From: Anaeromyxobacter paludicola
GTDB taxonomy: Bacteria; Myxococcota; Myxococcia; Myxococcales; Anaeromyxobacteraceae
Reading direction: 5' to 3'
Length of the DNA: 64,000 bases
NCBI RefSeq assembly: GCF_023169965.1
Contig: NZ_AP025592.1
Coordinates: 2,232,001-2,296,000, forward strand
A program made the position numbers and the translations under genes. The notes under the pieces were generated by a model. The model searched no databases and had not been told where the DNA came from. It saw only the letters and a program-made list of their open reading frames with translations. This document shows positions 46,301 through 54,704 of this stretch, in pieces. Numbering within the stretch: the stretch's first letter is position 1; each line of letters begins with the position of its first letter.

Positions 46301-49300
46301 AGCGACTGGTCCACCGGCACCTACGCGACGGCGGCCTGGCCGCGCGGCACCTACTGGCTCCTCGCCCAGGGCACGACCAACTGCGGGAACCCCCTCCCGC
46401 CGGTGATGGGCGCGTTCCACTTCTCGGTCGGGACCACCACGCTCGGCGATCACCTCGCCTCGGAGCCGCCCGACGTCCCGCAGGCCTGCCCCGCGCCCGG
46501 CGCCAGCGGCGCCACCTACGACGCCGACGCCTTCACCCTCTCGACCTCCGTCTTCACCGACAGCGTCACCGCGCTCACGCTGGCGCTCACCGGCACCCCC
46601 TCGGCCGCCCAGTCCATCCTGGTCACGAGCGACGACGGCGCGACCGTCTACGGCCAGGTGACCCCGTCGAGCCTCACGCCGACCGTGGCGCTCGCGACGC
46701 CGATCCCGGTGACCACCACGCCGCGCCAGTTCCGGCTCAAGATCCTGCCGGCCGCCTACGCCGCCCTGGCCTCGGGGCAGAGCTACCCGCTCACCGCCCG
46801 GGTGACGACGCTCACGTCGAACAACGACGTCGCCGGCGCCGACGCCAGCGGCGCCACGGTGACGGTGGACCGCGCGCCGCCGACGCCCCCCGCGTCGTGG
46901 AGCGCCGCCGCGACCGCCACCCCGAACCAGATCGCGCTCTCCTGGCAGAACCCCGCGACCGACTTCACCCGGGCGGTGATCCTGCGCAGCGCCGGGGGCG
47001 CGAGCGTGCAGACCACCCGCCTCACCGACGGGACGAGCTACGTGATGGGCGGCACGCTCGGCACCGACACGGCCGCCTACGTCGGCGCGGCGCAGGCCTA
47101 CTCGGACCAGGCGCAGGGCGGGCTCGCCTACCGCTACCTCGCCTTCTTCGGCGACGCCTGCGGCAACTACTCCGCCGGCGTGCCGGCCGGCCCGGCCACG
47201 CCGGTGGTCCCGCCCTACGCGACGACGGTGGGGGCGCTCACGGCCACGCCCGGCTTCTGCTCCCAGGTGAGCCTGTCGGCCGCCTTCAGCGGCGACGGCG
47301 ACCTCGACAACGCGGCCACTTTCGCCCGCGGCAGCTCGCCCTTCGGGCCGTTCACCCCGGCCTCCTGCGCCTCGGCCCCGTCGCGTGGGCTCACCACCTG
47401 GTCGTGCGTGGACGACAGCCCGACCACCGGAGGGCTCTGGTACTACCAGGTCACCTTCACCGACGGCGACGGCGTGAACGGCCAGAGCACCGCCCTCACC
47501 GGACCGGTCGTCGTCTCGGCCTGCGCCGACGGCACGGGCGCGCTCACGGTGATCCCCCTCGGGGCGACCCCCGACGTGGCGGCGGCCCCGCCCGGCTCGG
47601 TCAACGTCACCGCCGGCAAGTTCCGCCTGAACGTGGCCAACGGCTCGGTGCAGGTGACCGGCATCACCCTCGCCAACACCGCCGCCAAGGCGGCCCCGCC
47701 GGGCGAGCTCCAGTCGGTGAGCCTCTACGAGGACCTGGGCACGACGCCGGGGGCCTGGGACGCGGGCGACGCCAAGGTCGCCACCGCCGTCTACGACCCC
47801 GGCCGGATGGCCTGGGTCCTGCCCGGCTTCGCCGTGACCGCGGGGAACCACGACTACGTCCTCACGGTGGCGGTGACCCTCGGCGCCGACCCCACCGCCG
47901 GCGAGCAGTTCCGGCCGTCATTCGGCACCGCGGACGTGAGCGTCATCTCCGGCGCCCGCATCCTCAACACCGCGACGGTGACCGGCGGCACGGTCACGAT
48001 CGCCGGGGCGCTCGCCGGCGCGGCGGTGGGCGACCCCACCCCGCAGAGCCTCGTCCCGATGGTCTCGATCCTGAACCCCGGGCACGCCGCCACCGTGAGC
48101 ACGGACGCGAGCAGCCGGATCCGGGTGCAGGTGCAGGTCTACGACCCGAGCGGCAGCGGGGTCTCGAGCGTGAAGCTCTCGCGCGCCGCCGGCGCGAGCG
48201 GCACCTTCACCGACACGCTCGCCCCCAACGCGGCCTACGCGTCGGTGGCCGGCGCGAAGGCGGGCGTGTACCAGGCGGACCTCGCGTTCACGCCGGGCGC
48301 GTACGTGCTGCAGGCCCAGGCGGTGAGCGCGAGCGGCAACACCGGCTACTCGTCCCCGGCGGTGATCACGGTGAACGCGAAGCGGACCGGGGACGGCAAC
48401 CTCCTCGCCCGCGCCAACTCGAGCCAGCTCTGCGTGGATTGCCACAACGTCAAGACCCACTCGAGCCAGAGCACCGCCGACCCGGCGACCGGCCTCTCCA
48501 AGTACGGCTCCTGGTCCACCACCTGCCGCGACTGCCACACCCCGCACAACACCCACAACGCCCAGCTCCTGCGCGAGAGCATCGTGCCGCCCTCGTACGG
48601 CGGCTACGTGCCCGCCAAGACCGTGGTGTTCCAGGACCGGATCACCGGCGACTCGGGCGCCACCTCCACCGCGGTCTCCTTCGTGACGAGCAACGCGAGC
48701 CTCGTCGCGGCCCGGACCACCGGGCCGTGCCAGGCCTGCCACACGCGCACCGCGAGCCCGGCCGGCGTGGCGCGCTGGCGCGGTGCGGGCAACCAGGACC
48801 CGGCCCACTACGCCGGGACCGACACCACCGCCTGCACCGGCTGTCACTCCCACCAGAACGGCTTCCGCGGGCGCGAGGCCCAGGGCGGCGAGTCCTGCGC
48901 GAAGTGCCACGGCGCCAAGCTCGCGGGGATGCAGGCCGGGGCGCGCGCCTCGGCCCACGCCCTCGGCGCGGCGGGCGCGAGCGACGCGCCGCAGGACAAC
49001 GCCACCGCCTGGGGTAATCCCCTCGCGGCCAACGCGCCGGCCGCGCGCTCCTGCGTGGACATGTGCCACCCGGACCACGTCCACAACGATCCCTCGGCCT
49101 GGCCGGCGGCCGTCCACGCGAGCAATCTCCACCGGTCGCCCCTGACGGCGGCCTCGCGCGCGCTCACCCGCGACACCACTCCGTCGAGCGCCACCTACGG
49201 GCAGGCCACCGCGGCGAGCGGCGCCGGCGTGCTGCGCGCCGACCACGTGCCGGGTCAGGTCCAGGGCTGCATGGCCTGCCACCAGAACCCGGTGGACGCG

Positions 49301-50650
49301 AGCCGGCCCTACATCGACGCGACCCGCTACGATCTCTCGGCCCACAACACCACCTCGGCGGGCGGGACGGCGTGGGAGTACGTGATGCACGACGACGCCC
49401 CCGGGGCGACGCCGAGCGTGAGCTCGCGGCTGCAGCGCAACTGCACCAAGTGCCACGCCGGCCGCCAGAGCGAGGGGCAGACGCCGAGCTGGAGCGTGCA
49501 GGGCAACGGGCCGGTCCAGGGGCCGCACTGGTCCGACAATCCGGCCCTGCTCGCGGGGGCCCTCGCGCCCGCGGGCGATCCGACGCGGAACGTCTGCTAC
49601 AACTGCCACGGCGGCGGGACCGGCGCCGGCAAGGACTTCTCGGGCAAGAACGTGGCCCAGGCGGTGGCCCGCGGGGCCGCCGGCGCGCGCCACCCGGTGG
49701 ACGCGGTCTCGCAGCACTCGACCGCCGTGGAGTCGGCCGCGACGTACGGGACGCGGCTCGGGGGCGCTCCCCGCCACGCCGGCTGCGCCGACTGCCACGA
49801 CGCCCACCAGGCCCGGTCGGGCGCGCACACCACCGGCAGCCCCCTCGCCGGCCCCACGCTGCAGGGCGCCTACGGCGCGACGCTGTCCACCTACCCGCCG
49901 GGCTGGAACCCGCCGGCGAGCCCGTCCTACTGGACCGCCGGCCGCCTCCAGGCGGGCGTCGACCTCGAGGCGGCGCTCTGCTTCAAGTGCCACTCGGCCT
50001 GGTACTGGGGCAGCGGCACGCCGCCCACCTCGCCCGACCTCGGCGCCGCGGCGACCGACCAGGCGCGCGAGTTCAACCCGAACAACCTCTCGTTCCACCC
50101 GGTGCTCTCCGACTGCTCGAAGAACATCGGCCGCATCGACCCGCGGAACCTCCTCGGGAGCTGGAACAAGACGGCCAACGTCAACCGGATGACCTGCACC
50201 GACTGCCACGCCTCCGACTCGACGAGCGACCCCGCCGGCCCGCACGGCGCCGGCTCGCGCTTCCTGCTCAAGGGTCCCAACACCGCCTGGGACGCCAGCG
50301 TGAACTGGGCGGGCAACTACGGCAAGACCGGCAGCCAGGGCATCTTCTGCTTCAACTGCCACGACCCGAGCTTCGCCTACACCCGCAACCCGATGCACAC
50401 CGACACCGGCTTCGAGTACCACGGCGGGATGCCCTGCCAGACCTGCCACGCCGCGGTGCCGCACGGCGGGCCCCAGGTCGGGCTGCTGGTGGCGGGGGCG
50501 GGCAGCGGCGCGGCGACGTGGGCCGGCGACTACGACGGCTCGCCGACGTACGCCGCCAGCCAGTGGCTGTACATCGCCGGCTACCCGGGAGCGGGGAACA
50601 CCTGGCAGCAGGGCAACTGCGGCTGCGGCGGGCCAAGCCACAGTGAGTGA
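43361..50650 (+). CDS. Giant secreted 14-heme cytochrome with adhesin-like repeats
   Basis: A protein of about 2,429 residues from TTG 43361 (good GGGGGGAA RBS five bases before). A long basic n-region precedes the hydrophobic signal core (VLLALLLATAPVAGRA), so it is exported. Residues about 54-1690 are beta-sandwich/Ig/Fn3-type modules. One module type (VTSDDGxTxYGQ, ATPIPVT, FRLKILP or YRVKVLP) appears near residues 54, 305 and 1025. A DUF1349-like jelly roll (YYSSDGVSWTQAGS) lies around 785-960. From 1691 to 2363 there are 13 CXXCH motifs (for example CVDCH, CRDCH, CYNCH) plus one CX3CH (CVDMCH at 1898). It has no C-terminal membrane segment. It is likely extracellular or surface-bound for electron transfer or metal reduction. 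The stop overlaps resB. Confidence 0.93.
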   Translation: MQTVERTRGESERNGRQARRSPGPGRARRGAAGRAPRVLLALLLATAPVAGRAANTTLLGDYLGSEATSVAQACPASPLADVDHFSLATSLGTDSVTSVTLTLTGTGGIQRVDVTSDDGLTTYGQLASPGTSATVSLTTPIPVTITPTQYRVKVLPKGYGITASYSVTARVSSLVATNAVSGTDAGSGTVVVDGAPPDYVSGAQLTTSGQQASFSWTNPTTDFDHVVVLRSGAGKSVQNYQLTSGTTYTAGTQVGTDTVLYVGTLTSFTDTLNAQYTYGIATADRCNNYKYATLLTPAYVTVGEFYNLEPGNNRVCPGAAALSADMFTMGATNYTANGYAVTAVTVALTNPQAVQSVRIVMSGTVLGQLANPGSTAVIPLSPPIQANSTFGIYNVQIAPAPYASLTSGQAYPVTAKVIGVTTSIPILVNDSNPSAVITVDWSTPTAVSGLTGAASAPRMIHLAWTNPSGTLPPPNFGGVVVLRSQPGAAIQTTALADGATYAAGSQVGADTVVYTGTGTALDDVVTGGLTYQYAVFSVNPCSGTGTKYSAPVLAGPITATVPSHFLAGGAAVNEGVDGTVTTFLQAAAPTSAGAWSGWTATAGPFVPVARFYGPTYADQRLVAANATASLWLTSSNPSPADPECGGPFPADSFRADLLDHDPDGPAGNGTLIGSGTVTSPGGTAALVPVAFANAPYTIAPGHRLVLQLNYSASTADSYCSSNGLVYGSPAMSSGVAISDAVTCTPSSALAMPAGQGAGGVSLDPAALVTATGVSGLRFRVGLAPSDGFAALDPKWTSTNIGSGVTAGAALTASGGQLRVQSPNGTGAFGTTDYFRFVSQPVALSGDFTVDVRVDEIDGSASSPRAGLMVRQDLSATAVNAALFVAPGAGAVFQARSTTGGATASTTVAGVTPAAWIRLSRAGGTLTGYYSSDGVSWTQAGSQAVSLTGTFYVGVAVGAGSFVYPYTASFSRFLLTQPYVPSDWSTGTYATAAWPRGTYWLLAQGTTNCGNPLPPVMGAFHFSVGTTTLGDHLASEPPDVPQACPAPGASGATYDADAFTLSTSVFTDSVTALTLALTGTPSAAQSILVTSDDGATVYGQVTPSSLTPTVALATPIPVTTTPRQFRLKILPAAYAALASGQSYPLTARVTTLTSNNDVAGADASGATVTVDRAPPTPPASWSAAATATPNQIALSWQNPATDFTRAVILRSAGGASVQTTRLTDGTSYVMGGTLGTDTAAYVGAAQAYSDQAQGGLAYRYLAFFGDACGNYSAGVPAGPATPVVPPYATTVGALTATPGFCSQVSLSAAFSGDGDLDNAATFARGSSPFGPFTPASCASAPSRGLTTWSCVDDSPTTGGLWYYQVTFTDGDGVNGQSTALTGPVVVSACADGTGALTVIPLGATPDVAAAPPGSVNVTAGKFRLNVANGSVQVTGITLANTAAKAAPPGELQSVSLYEDLGTTPGAWDAGDAKVATAVYDPGRMAWVLPGFAVTAGNHDYVLTVAVTLGADPTAGEQFRPSFGTADVSVISGARILNTATVTGGTVTIAGALAGAAVGDPTPQSLVPMVSILNPGHAATVSTDASSRIRVQVQVYDPSGSGVSSVKLSRAAGASGTFTDTLAPNAAYASVAGAKAGVYQADLAFTPGAYVLQAQAVSASGNTGYSSPAVITVNAKRTGDGNLLARANSSQLCVDCHNVKTHSSQSTADPATGLSKYGSWSTTCRDCHTPHNTHNAQLLRESIVPPSYGGYVPAKTVVFQDRITGDSGATSTAVSFVTSNASLVAARTTGPCQACHTRTASPAGVARWRGAGNQDPAHYAGTDTTACTGCHSHQNGFRGREAQGGESCAKCHGAKLAGMQAGARASAHALGAAGASDAPQDNATAWGNPLAANAPAARSCVDMCHPDHVHNDPSAWPAAVHASNLHRSPLTAASRALTRDTTPSSATYGQATAASGAGVLRADHVPGQVQGCMACHQNPVDASRPYIDATRYDLSAHNTTSAGGTAWEYVMHDDAPGATPSVSSRLQRNCTKCHAGRQSEGQTPSWSVQGNGPVQGPHWSDNPALLAGALAPAGDPTRNVCYNCHGGGTGAGKDFSGKNVAQAVARGAAGARHPVDAVSQHSTAVESAATYGTRLGGAPRHAGCADCHDAHQARSGAHTTGSPLAGPTLQGAYGATLSTYPPGWNPPASPSYWTAGRLQAGVDLEAALCFKCHSAWYWGSGTPPTSPDLGAAATDQAREFNPNNLSFHPVLSDCSKNIGRIDPRNLLGSWNKTANVNRMTCTDCHASDSTSDPAGPHGAGSRFLLKGPNTAWDASVNWAGNYGKTGSQGIFCFNCHDPSFAYTRNPMHTDTGFEYHGGMPCQTCHAAVPHGGPQVGLLVAGAGSGAATWAGDYDGSPTYAASQWLYIAGYPGAGNTWQQGNCGCGGPSHSE

Positions 50651-51962
50651 CGGCGAGCCCGGACCGGTCGGCCGGCGGAGCCGGCTCGGCCGACTGAAGC
50701 GCGCGCTGCGCACGCCCGCCATCATCCTCGCGGAGGTGCTCGGGCTCGCGGCCGCCGGCGCTCTGCTCGCGACCGTGCCCCAGGCCGGCGCGGGCGGGGA
50801 GCTCGAGGCGGGGCCGCTCGGGACGCCGCTCCGGCTGCTCGGCGCCGACCGGGTGCTGCGCACGCCCTGGTTCGCGGGGCTCGTCCTCGCCACCGCGGCG
50901 TCGCTCCTCGTCATCGTCTGGGATCAGTGGCGGCAGCTCCTGCGCACCTGGCGCGCGCCGCCGTCCCTCTACCGGCTGCGCGGAGCCCACTACCGCCGCG
51001 AGCTCGAGCGCCCCGCCACGCCCGGCGGGCCGCCGCCGCCCGTCGTGCGCCGCGAGCACCGGCTCGGGCTCGCCGGCTCGCCGCTGCTGCACCTCGGGCT
51101 CTTGCTGGTGGTGCTGGCGGGCCTGCTCCGCGCCACCCTGGCGCGCGAGGCCCTGGTGGACCTCGTGGAGGGGCAGCCGCTCGACCCCGCGCCGTCGGCC
51201 TACGGGCTGCAGCGCGGTGGGCTCCTGGCGAGCCCCTTCGCACTGCCGGAGCGGCTCCGGATCGAGCGCTTCCACCTGGAGCGGTACCCGAGCGGCGCGC
51301 TCAGCGCGCTCTCCGTGGACGTGCGGCTCGGCGCCGAGCAGCGGCCGGCGCGCGTCGCCATCAACGCCCCGCTGGAGCTGGGCTTCGACCGGCTCTACGT
51401 CACGCAGACGATGGGGCCGGCGGCGTTCCTGGTCCTGTCCCGGCCCGGCGCGGCGCCGGTCCGGGCGGCGATGTTCCTCCGCGAGGAGCGTCCGGGCGGC
51501 AGGCGCCTCCTCTCGGAGCACGGCTTCCCCGGCGGGACGACGCTGCGGGTCGAGACCCTCCCGGCCGCGGCCGGCACCGGAGCTGGGGCCCGCCGGGCGC
51601 TGTGGGTCACCGCGCTCCGGGGCGGGGCGCCGGCCGGCGCGGCGGCGCTCGCGCCCGGGGAGGCCCTCGACCTGCCGGGGGGCGAGCAGGTGCGGCTGCT
51701 CGAGGTGCGCCGCTGGATCCGGTTCGCCGGCGCGCGCGACCCGTTCACCGCGCTCGCCTACCTGGGGTTCGTGCTCGTGGTCGCCGGCGCGGCGCTGCTC
51801 TTCTTCCTCGTCGAGGTGGAGTGGGCGGTGGTCCCGGAGCCGGGAGATCGGCCCGAGGTGGAGCGGGTGACGGTGCTGCTCCGGGCGCGGCGCTTCGCGC
51901 CCCTGCAGCGGGAGCGGTTCGAGCGGCTGGTCGAGGCGGCGGGGCGAGGGGGCGAGGGGTGA
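50643..51962 (+). CDS. resB: ResB-family cytochrome c biogenesis protein
   Basis: A 439-residue membrane protein starting at GTG 50643, overlapping the cytochrome stop by 8 nt. Three hydrophobic helices (AIILAEVLGLAAAGALLATV; FAGLVLATAASLLVIVW; LLHLGLLLVVLAGLL) precede a large periplasmic domain, and a fourth helix (GFVLVVAGAALLFFLVEVEW) is near the end, as in ResB/Ccs1. With CcsA it forms the system II synthase that carries heme out and ligates it to cytochrome c. The tight coupling suggests it serves the adjacent cytochrome. It is shorter than some ResB proteins but has the right topology. Confidence 0.88.
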   Translation: MSDGEPGPVGRRSRLGRLKRALRTPAIILAEVLGLAAAGALLATVPQAGAGGELEAGPLGTPLRLLGADRVLRTPWFAGLVLATAASLLVIVWDQWRQLLRTWRAPPSLYRLRGAHYRRELERPATPGGPPPPVVRREHRLGLAGSPLLHLGLLLVVLAGLLRATLAREALVDLVEGQPLDPAPSAYGLQRGGLLASPFALPERLRIERFHLERYPSGALSALSVDVRLGAEQRPARVAINAPLELGFDRLYVTQTMGPAAFLVLSRPGAAPVRAAMFLREERPGGRRLLSEHGFPGGTTLRVETLPAAAGTGAGARRALWVTALRGGAPAGAAALAPGEALDLPGGEQVRLLEVRRWIRFAGARDPFTALAYLGFVLVVAGAALLFFLVEVEWAVVPEPGDRPEVERVTVLLRARRFAPLQRERFERLVEAAGRGGEG

Positions 51963-51964
51963 CG

Positions 51965-52786
51965 ATGGCGTGGGACGGGTTCCGGACGCAGGTGGTGCTG
52001 CAGTGGGGCGCGGTAGCCTGCGACGTCGCGGCCGCGGCCCTCTTCACGAGCGCGGCGCTCTTCGCCCGCCCGGCGCGGGCGCGCTGGGCGCGGTGGTGCG
52101 CGGCGCTGGGGCTCGCGCCGCACGGCGTCGCGATCGCGCTGCGCTGGCTCGAGGTGGGGCACGGCCCCTACATGATGAAGTACGAGGTGCTCACCTCGAT
52201 CTCCTTCACCGCCGTCGCCCTGCTGCTCGTCTTCCTGTGGCGCCGGCCGGACTGGAGCGCGCTCGCGGTGGTGGTGATGCCGGTCGCGATCCTGCTGCTC
52301 GGGCTCGGCCTCTTCGCCCACCCCGCCGCGCGGGACCTCCCGCCGACGCTGCGCTCGGCCTGGCTCGTCTTCCACGTCATCTTCGCGAAGCTGTCGGCGG
52401 GGGCCTTCATCCTCTCCCTCGCCACCGCGATCTGCCTGCTGCGCCAGGAGCGCCGGCCGAGCCCGCGCATCCCCCCGGCCGACGCGCTCGACGCCTACAC
52501 GGTCCGGTTCGTCGGCTTCGGGTTCGTGTTCTGGAGCGTCACCATCGCCGCCGGGGCCATCTGGGCCAACCAGTCCTGGGGCCGGTACTGGGGCTGGGAT
52601 CCCATCGAGACCTGGTCGCTCGTGAGCTGGCTCGTCTACGCGGCCTACCTCCACGCGCGGCTCTTCTTCCGGATGGCGCGCGCAGCCGCGGCGTGGCTCG
52701 CCATCGCCTGCTTCGCCCTCTTCATCCTCACCTTCCTGGTGCTCACCTTCGTCGTGCCGTCGCTCCACTCGGCCTACCTGCAGTGA
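51965..52786 (+). CDS. ccsA: CcsA/ResC-type cytochrome c synthase subunit
   Basis: A 273-residue membrane protein with eight hydrophobic helices. It has the heme-handling WWD signature (WGRYWGWDPIETWSLVSW) between helices and conserved histidines (VFHVIFAKLSAGAF; a later HARLFF). It is the partner of ResB in system II heme ligation. The start is ATG 51965. An in-frame GTG at 51959 would overlap the ResB stop by 4 nt and is possible. It is the last gene of the cytochrome operon. Confidence 0.92.
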   Translation: MAWDGFRTQVVLQWGAVACDVAAAALFTSAALFARPARARWARWCAALGLAPHGVAIALRWLEVGHGPYMMKYEVLTSISFTAVALLLVFLWRRPDWSALAVVVMPVAILLLGLGLFAHPAARDLPPTLRSAWLVFHVIFAKLSAGAFILSLATAICLLRQERRPSPRIPPADALDAYTVRFVGFGFVFWSVTIAAGAIWANQSWGRYWGWDPIETWSLVSWLVYAAYLHARLFFRMARAAAAWLAIACFALFILTFLVLTFVVPSLHSAYLQ

Positions 52787-52823
52787 CCGCGCCCGCGGTT
52801 GACTGACCGCGCCCGCGGTTGAC
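52784..52823 (+). repeat. 20-bp perfect tandem duplication
   Basis: TGACCGCGCCCGCGGTTGAC occurs twice in direct succession (52784-52803 and 52804-52823). The first copy supplies the ccsA stop codon. Each copy ends in TTGAC, which resembles a -35 box. Confidence 0.9.
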
Positions 52824-52853
52824 TTCCCGGCGCGGGCCGCGGAAGAAGGAGAC

Positions 52854-54575
52854 ATGCCTCCCCGCTGGGGTCGTCGCGCCCCGGAGCTCGCCGCGGCCGC
52901 CGCCGGACTCGCCCTCTTCCTCTGCCTCGGTGGCGGGGCGGTGATCCGGCCCGGGAACGTGGCGTGGATGGGCGCGGGCGACTGGGCCTCGCACCTCCTC
53001 GGCTGGCTCCACTTCCGCAACGCCGCCTGGGCGCTGCCGCTCGGGCGCATCGACGGCGAGCTCTACCCGGTCGGCACCACCGTCGGCTTCACCGACTCGA
53101 TCCCGCTCCTGGCGATCCCGCTCAAGCTCGCCTCGCCGCTCCTGCCCGGCACCTTCCAGTACTTCGGCGCCTGGCTCGCCCTCTGCTTCGCCCTGCAGGG
53201 CTGGGCCGGCGCCCGGCTCACCGCCGTCCTCTCGGATCGCCCGCTGCACCGGGCCCTGGGCGGCGCCCTCTTCGCCCTCGCGCCGCCGCTCGCGGCCCGC
53301 GCGGTGCTCTTCCGGCACCCCAGCCTCTGCGCCACCTGGCTCCTGGTGGGGCTCCTCGCGCTCGCCCTCGCGCCGGCCGCCGCCGCGCCGGGTCCGGCGC
53401 GGCGGGCCCTCGGCGCGCTCGGGCTCGTGCTCCTCGCCGCCGCGATCCACCCGACGCTCTGCGCCCTGGCGCTCGGCCTCGCGCTGGCGCTGCTCGCCCG
53501 GAGCGCGCTCGAGGGCGCCCTCTCCTGGACCCGCGCCGCCGCCTGGAGCGCGGCCGTCGCCGCGCTCGCCGCGGCGCTCCTGGCGCTCCTCGGGTACGCC
53601 GGCGGCACCCCCTCCGGCGCCGCCGGGTTCGGCGAGTTCTCGGCCGACCTGCTCTGGCCCCTGAACGGCTTCGGCGCCTCCCGCCTGCTCCCGGCCCTGC
53701 CCGCCGGGCCGGGTCAGTACGAGGGGATGGGCGCCCCCGGCCTCGGCGCGCTCGCGGCGGGCGCGGCCGGGCTCGCGCTCCTCGCCGCCCAGCGCCGGCT
53801 CCGGCCCGCCCCCGGGCGGCTGCGGGCGCTCTCGCCGCTGCTCGGGGTCAGCCTCGCCTGCGCCGCCTTCGCGCTCGCCACCCCGATCACGCTCGCCGGC
53901 CGGCCGCTCCTCTCCCTCGACGCGATCTACGCGCGGCTCGGGCCGCTCACCGGCGCCTTCCGCGCCTCGGGCCGGTTCGTCTGGCCGCTGTCGCTCCTCC
54001 TCACCGCCGGCGCCCTCGCGGCGCTGCTCGCCGCGCTCCGGGATCGGCCCCGCCTCGCCACCGCCGCGCTCGCGGGCGCGGTGGCGCTCCAGGCGGCGGA
54101 CCTCTCGGCCCTCCCCGCCCGCGACCTCTTCCCGGCGCGGGCCTGGCGGCTCGCGTCGCCGGCGTGGGAGGCGGCGCGCGGCGTCCGCCACGTGGCGATG
54201 CTGCCGCCGGAGATCAAGAACGGCGGGCCGTCCTGCAACGGCGACTACGCCTGGGACGACTACGTGCCGCTCTCCGAGCTCGCCTACCGGCTCGGCGCCA
54301 CCTTCAACAGCGGCTGGACGGCGCGGCTCGACGCCGGGGCCTCGGAGGCGGCCTGCCGCGCGCTCCTGGCCGAGGCGCTCGCCGGCGCGCTCCGCCCCGA
54401 CACCCTCTACGTGCTCCACCCGCGCATGCGCCGCCACCTGCCGCCCGGCAGCGCCCGGTGCGGCGAGGTGGAGGGCCACACGGTCTGCGTGGCGCCGGGG
54501 ACCGCCGGCCCCCTGGCGACGCTCGCGGCGGCCTGGACGCCCTTCCCGGATCCGTCGCGCCTGGACGGGAGGTAG
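52854..54575 (+). CDS. Large polytopic membrane protein (GT-C like)
   Basis: A 573-residue membrane protein with about 10-11 hydrophobic helices, a short N-terminal basic cap and a soluble C-terminal part (after residue about 440, MLPPEIKNGGPSCNGDYAWDDY onward). GAGDWASHLLGWLHFRNAAW resembles the Asp-containing luminal loop of polyprenol-dependent GT-C glycosyltransferases and DUF6311 proteins, but no firm family call was made. RBS GGAAGAAGGAG before ATG 52854. It may be transcribed with the cytochrome operon, because only 67 bases separate them. Confidence 0.7.
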   Translation: MPPRWGRRAPELAAAAAGLALFLCLGGGAVIRPGNVAWMGAGDWASHLLGWLHFRNAAWALPLGRIDGELYPVGTTVGFTDSIPLLAIPLKLASPLLPGTFQYFGAWLALCFALQGWAGARLTAVLSDRPLHRALGGALFALAPPLAARAVLFRHPSLCATWLLVGLLALALAPAAAAPGPARRALGALGLVLLAAAIHPTLCALALGLALALLARSALEGALSWTRAAAWSAAVAALAAALLALLGYAGGTPSGAAGFGEFSADLLWPLNGFGASRLLPALPAGPGQYEGMGAPGLGALAAGAAGLALLAAQRRLRPAPGRLRALSPLLGVSLACAAFALATPITLAGRPLLSLDAIYARLGPLTGAFRASGRFVWPLSLLLTAGALAALLAALRDRPRLATAALAGAVALQAADLSALPARDLFPARAWRLASPAWEAARGVRHVAMLPPEIKNGGPSCNGDYAWDDYVPLSELAYRLGATFNSGWTARLDAGASEAACRALLAEALAGALRPDTLYVLHPRMRRHLPPGSARCGEVEGHTVCVAPGTAGPLATLAAAWTPFPDPSRLDGR

Positions 54576-54704
54576 TGCGGCTCAACAGGGCGCGCCAGCG
54601 CCGAGCGAGAACGGCGCACGAGGAGCGCGCAGCGCAGGCGTACTTCTTGGTACGCCGAGCAGCGAAAGCGACGAGTCCGCCGTTCGCAGCCGGCGATCGC
54701 GCGC
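54576..54704. other. Gap with a hairpin after the GT-C-like gene
   Basis: 129 bases. GGCGTAC (54637-54643) and GTACGCC (54650-54656) form a 7-bp stem with a 6-base loop. No T-run follows, so it is not a clear terminator. Otherwise nothing seen. Confidence 0.45.

Noticed and set aside
43262-50914. Very long open frames on the minus strand opposite the cytochrome gene (about 1,500 and 1,000 codons)
   Set aside because: They are the antisense of a strongly GC-biased real gene. They have Arg/Gly/Ala-rich composition, no domains and no ribosome-binding sites.
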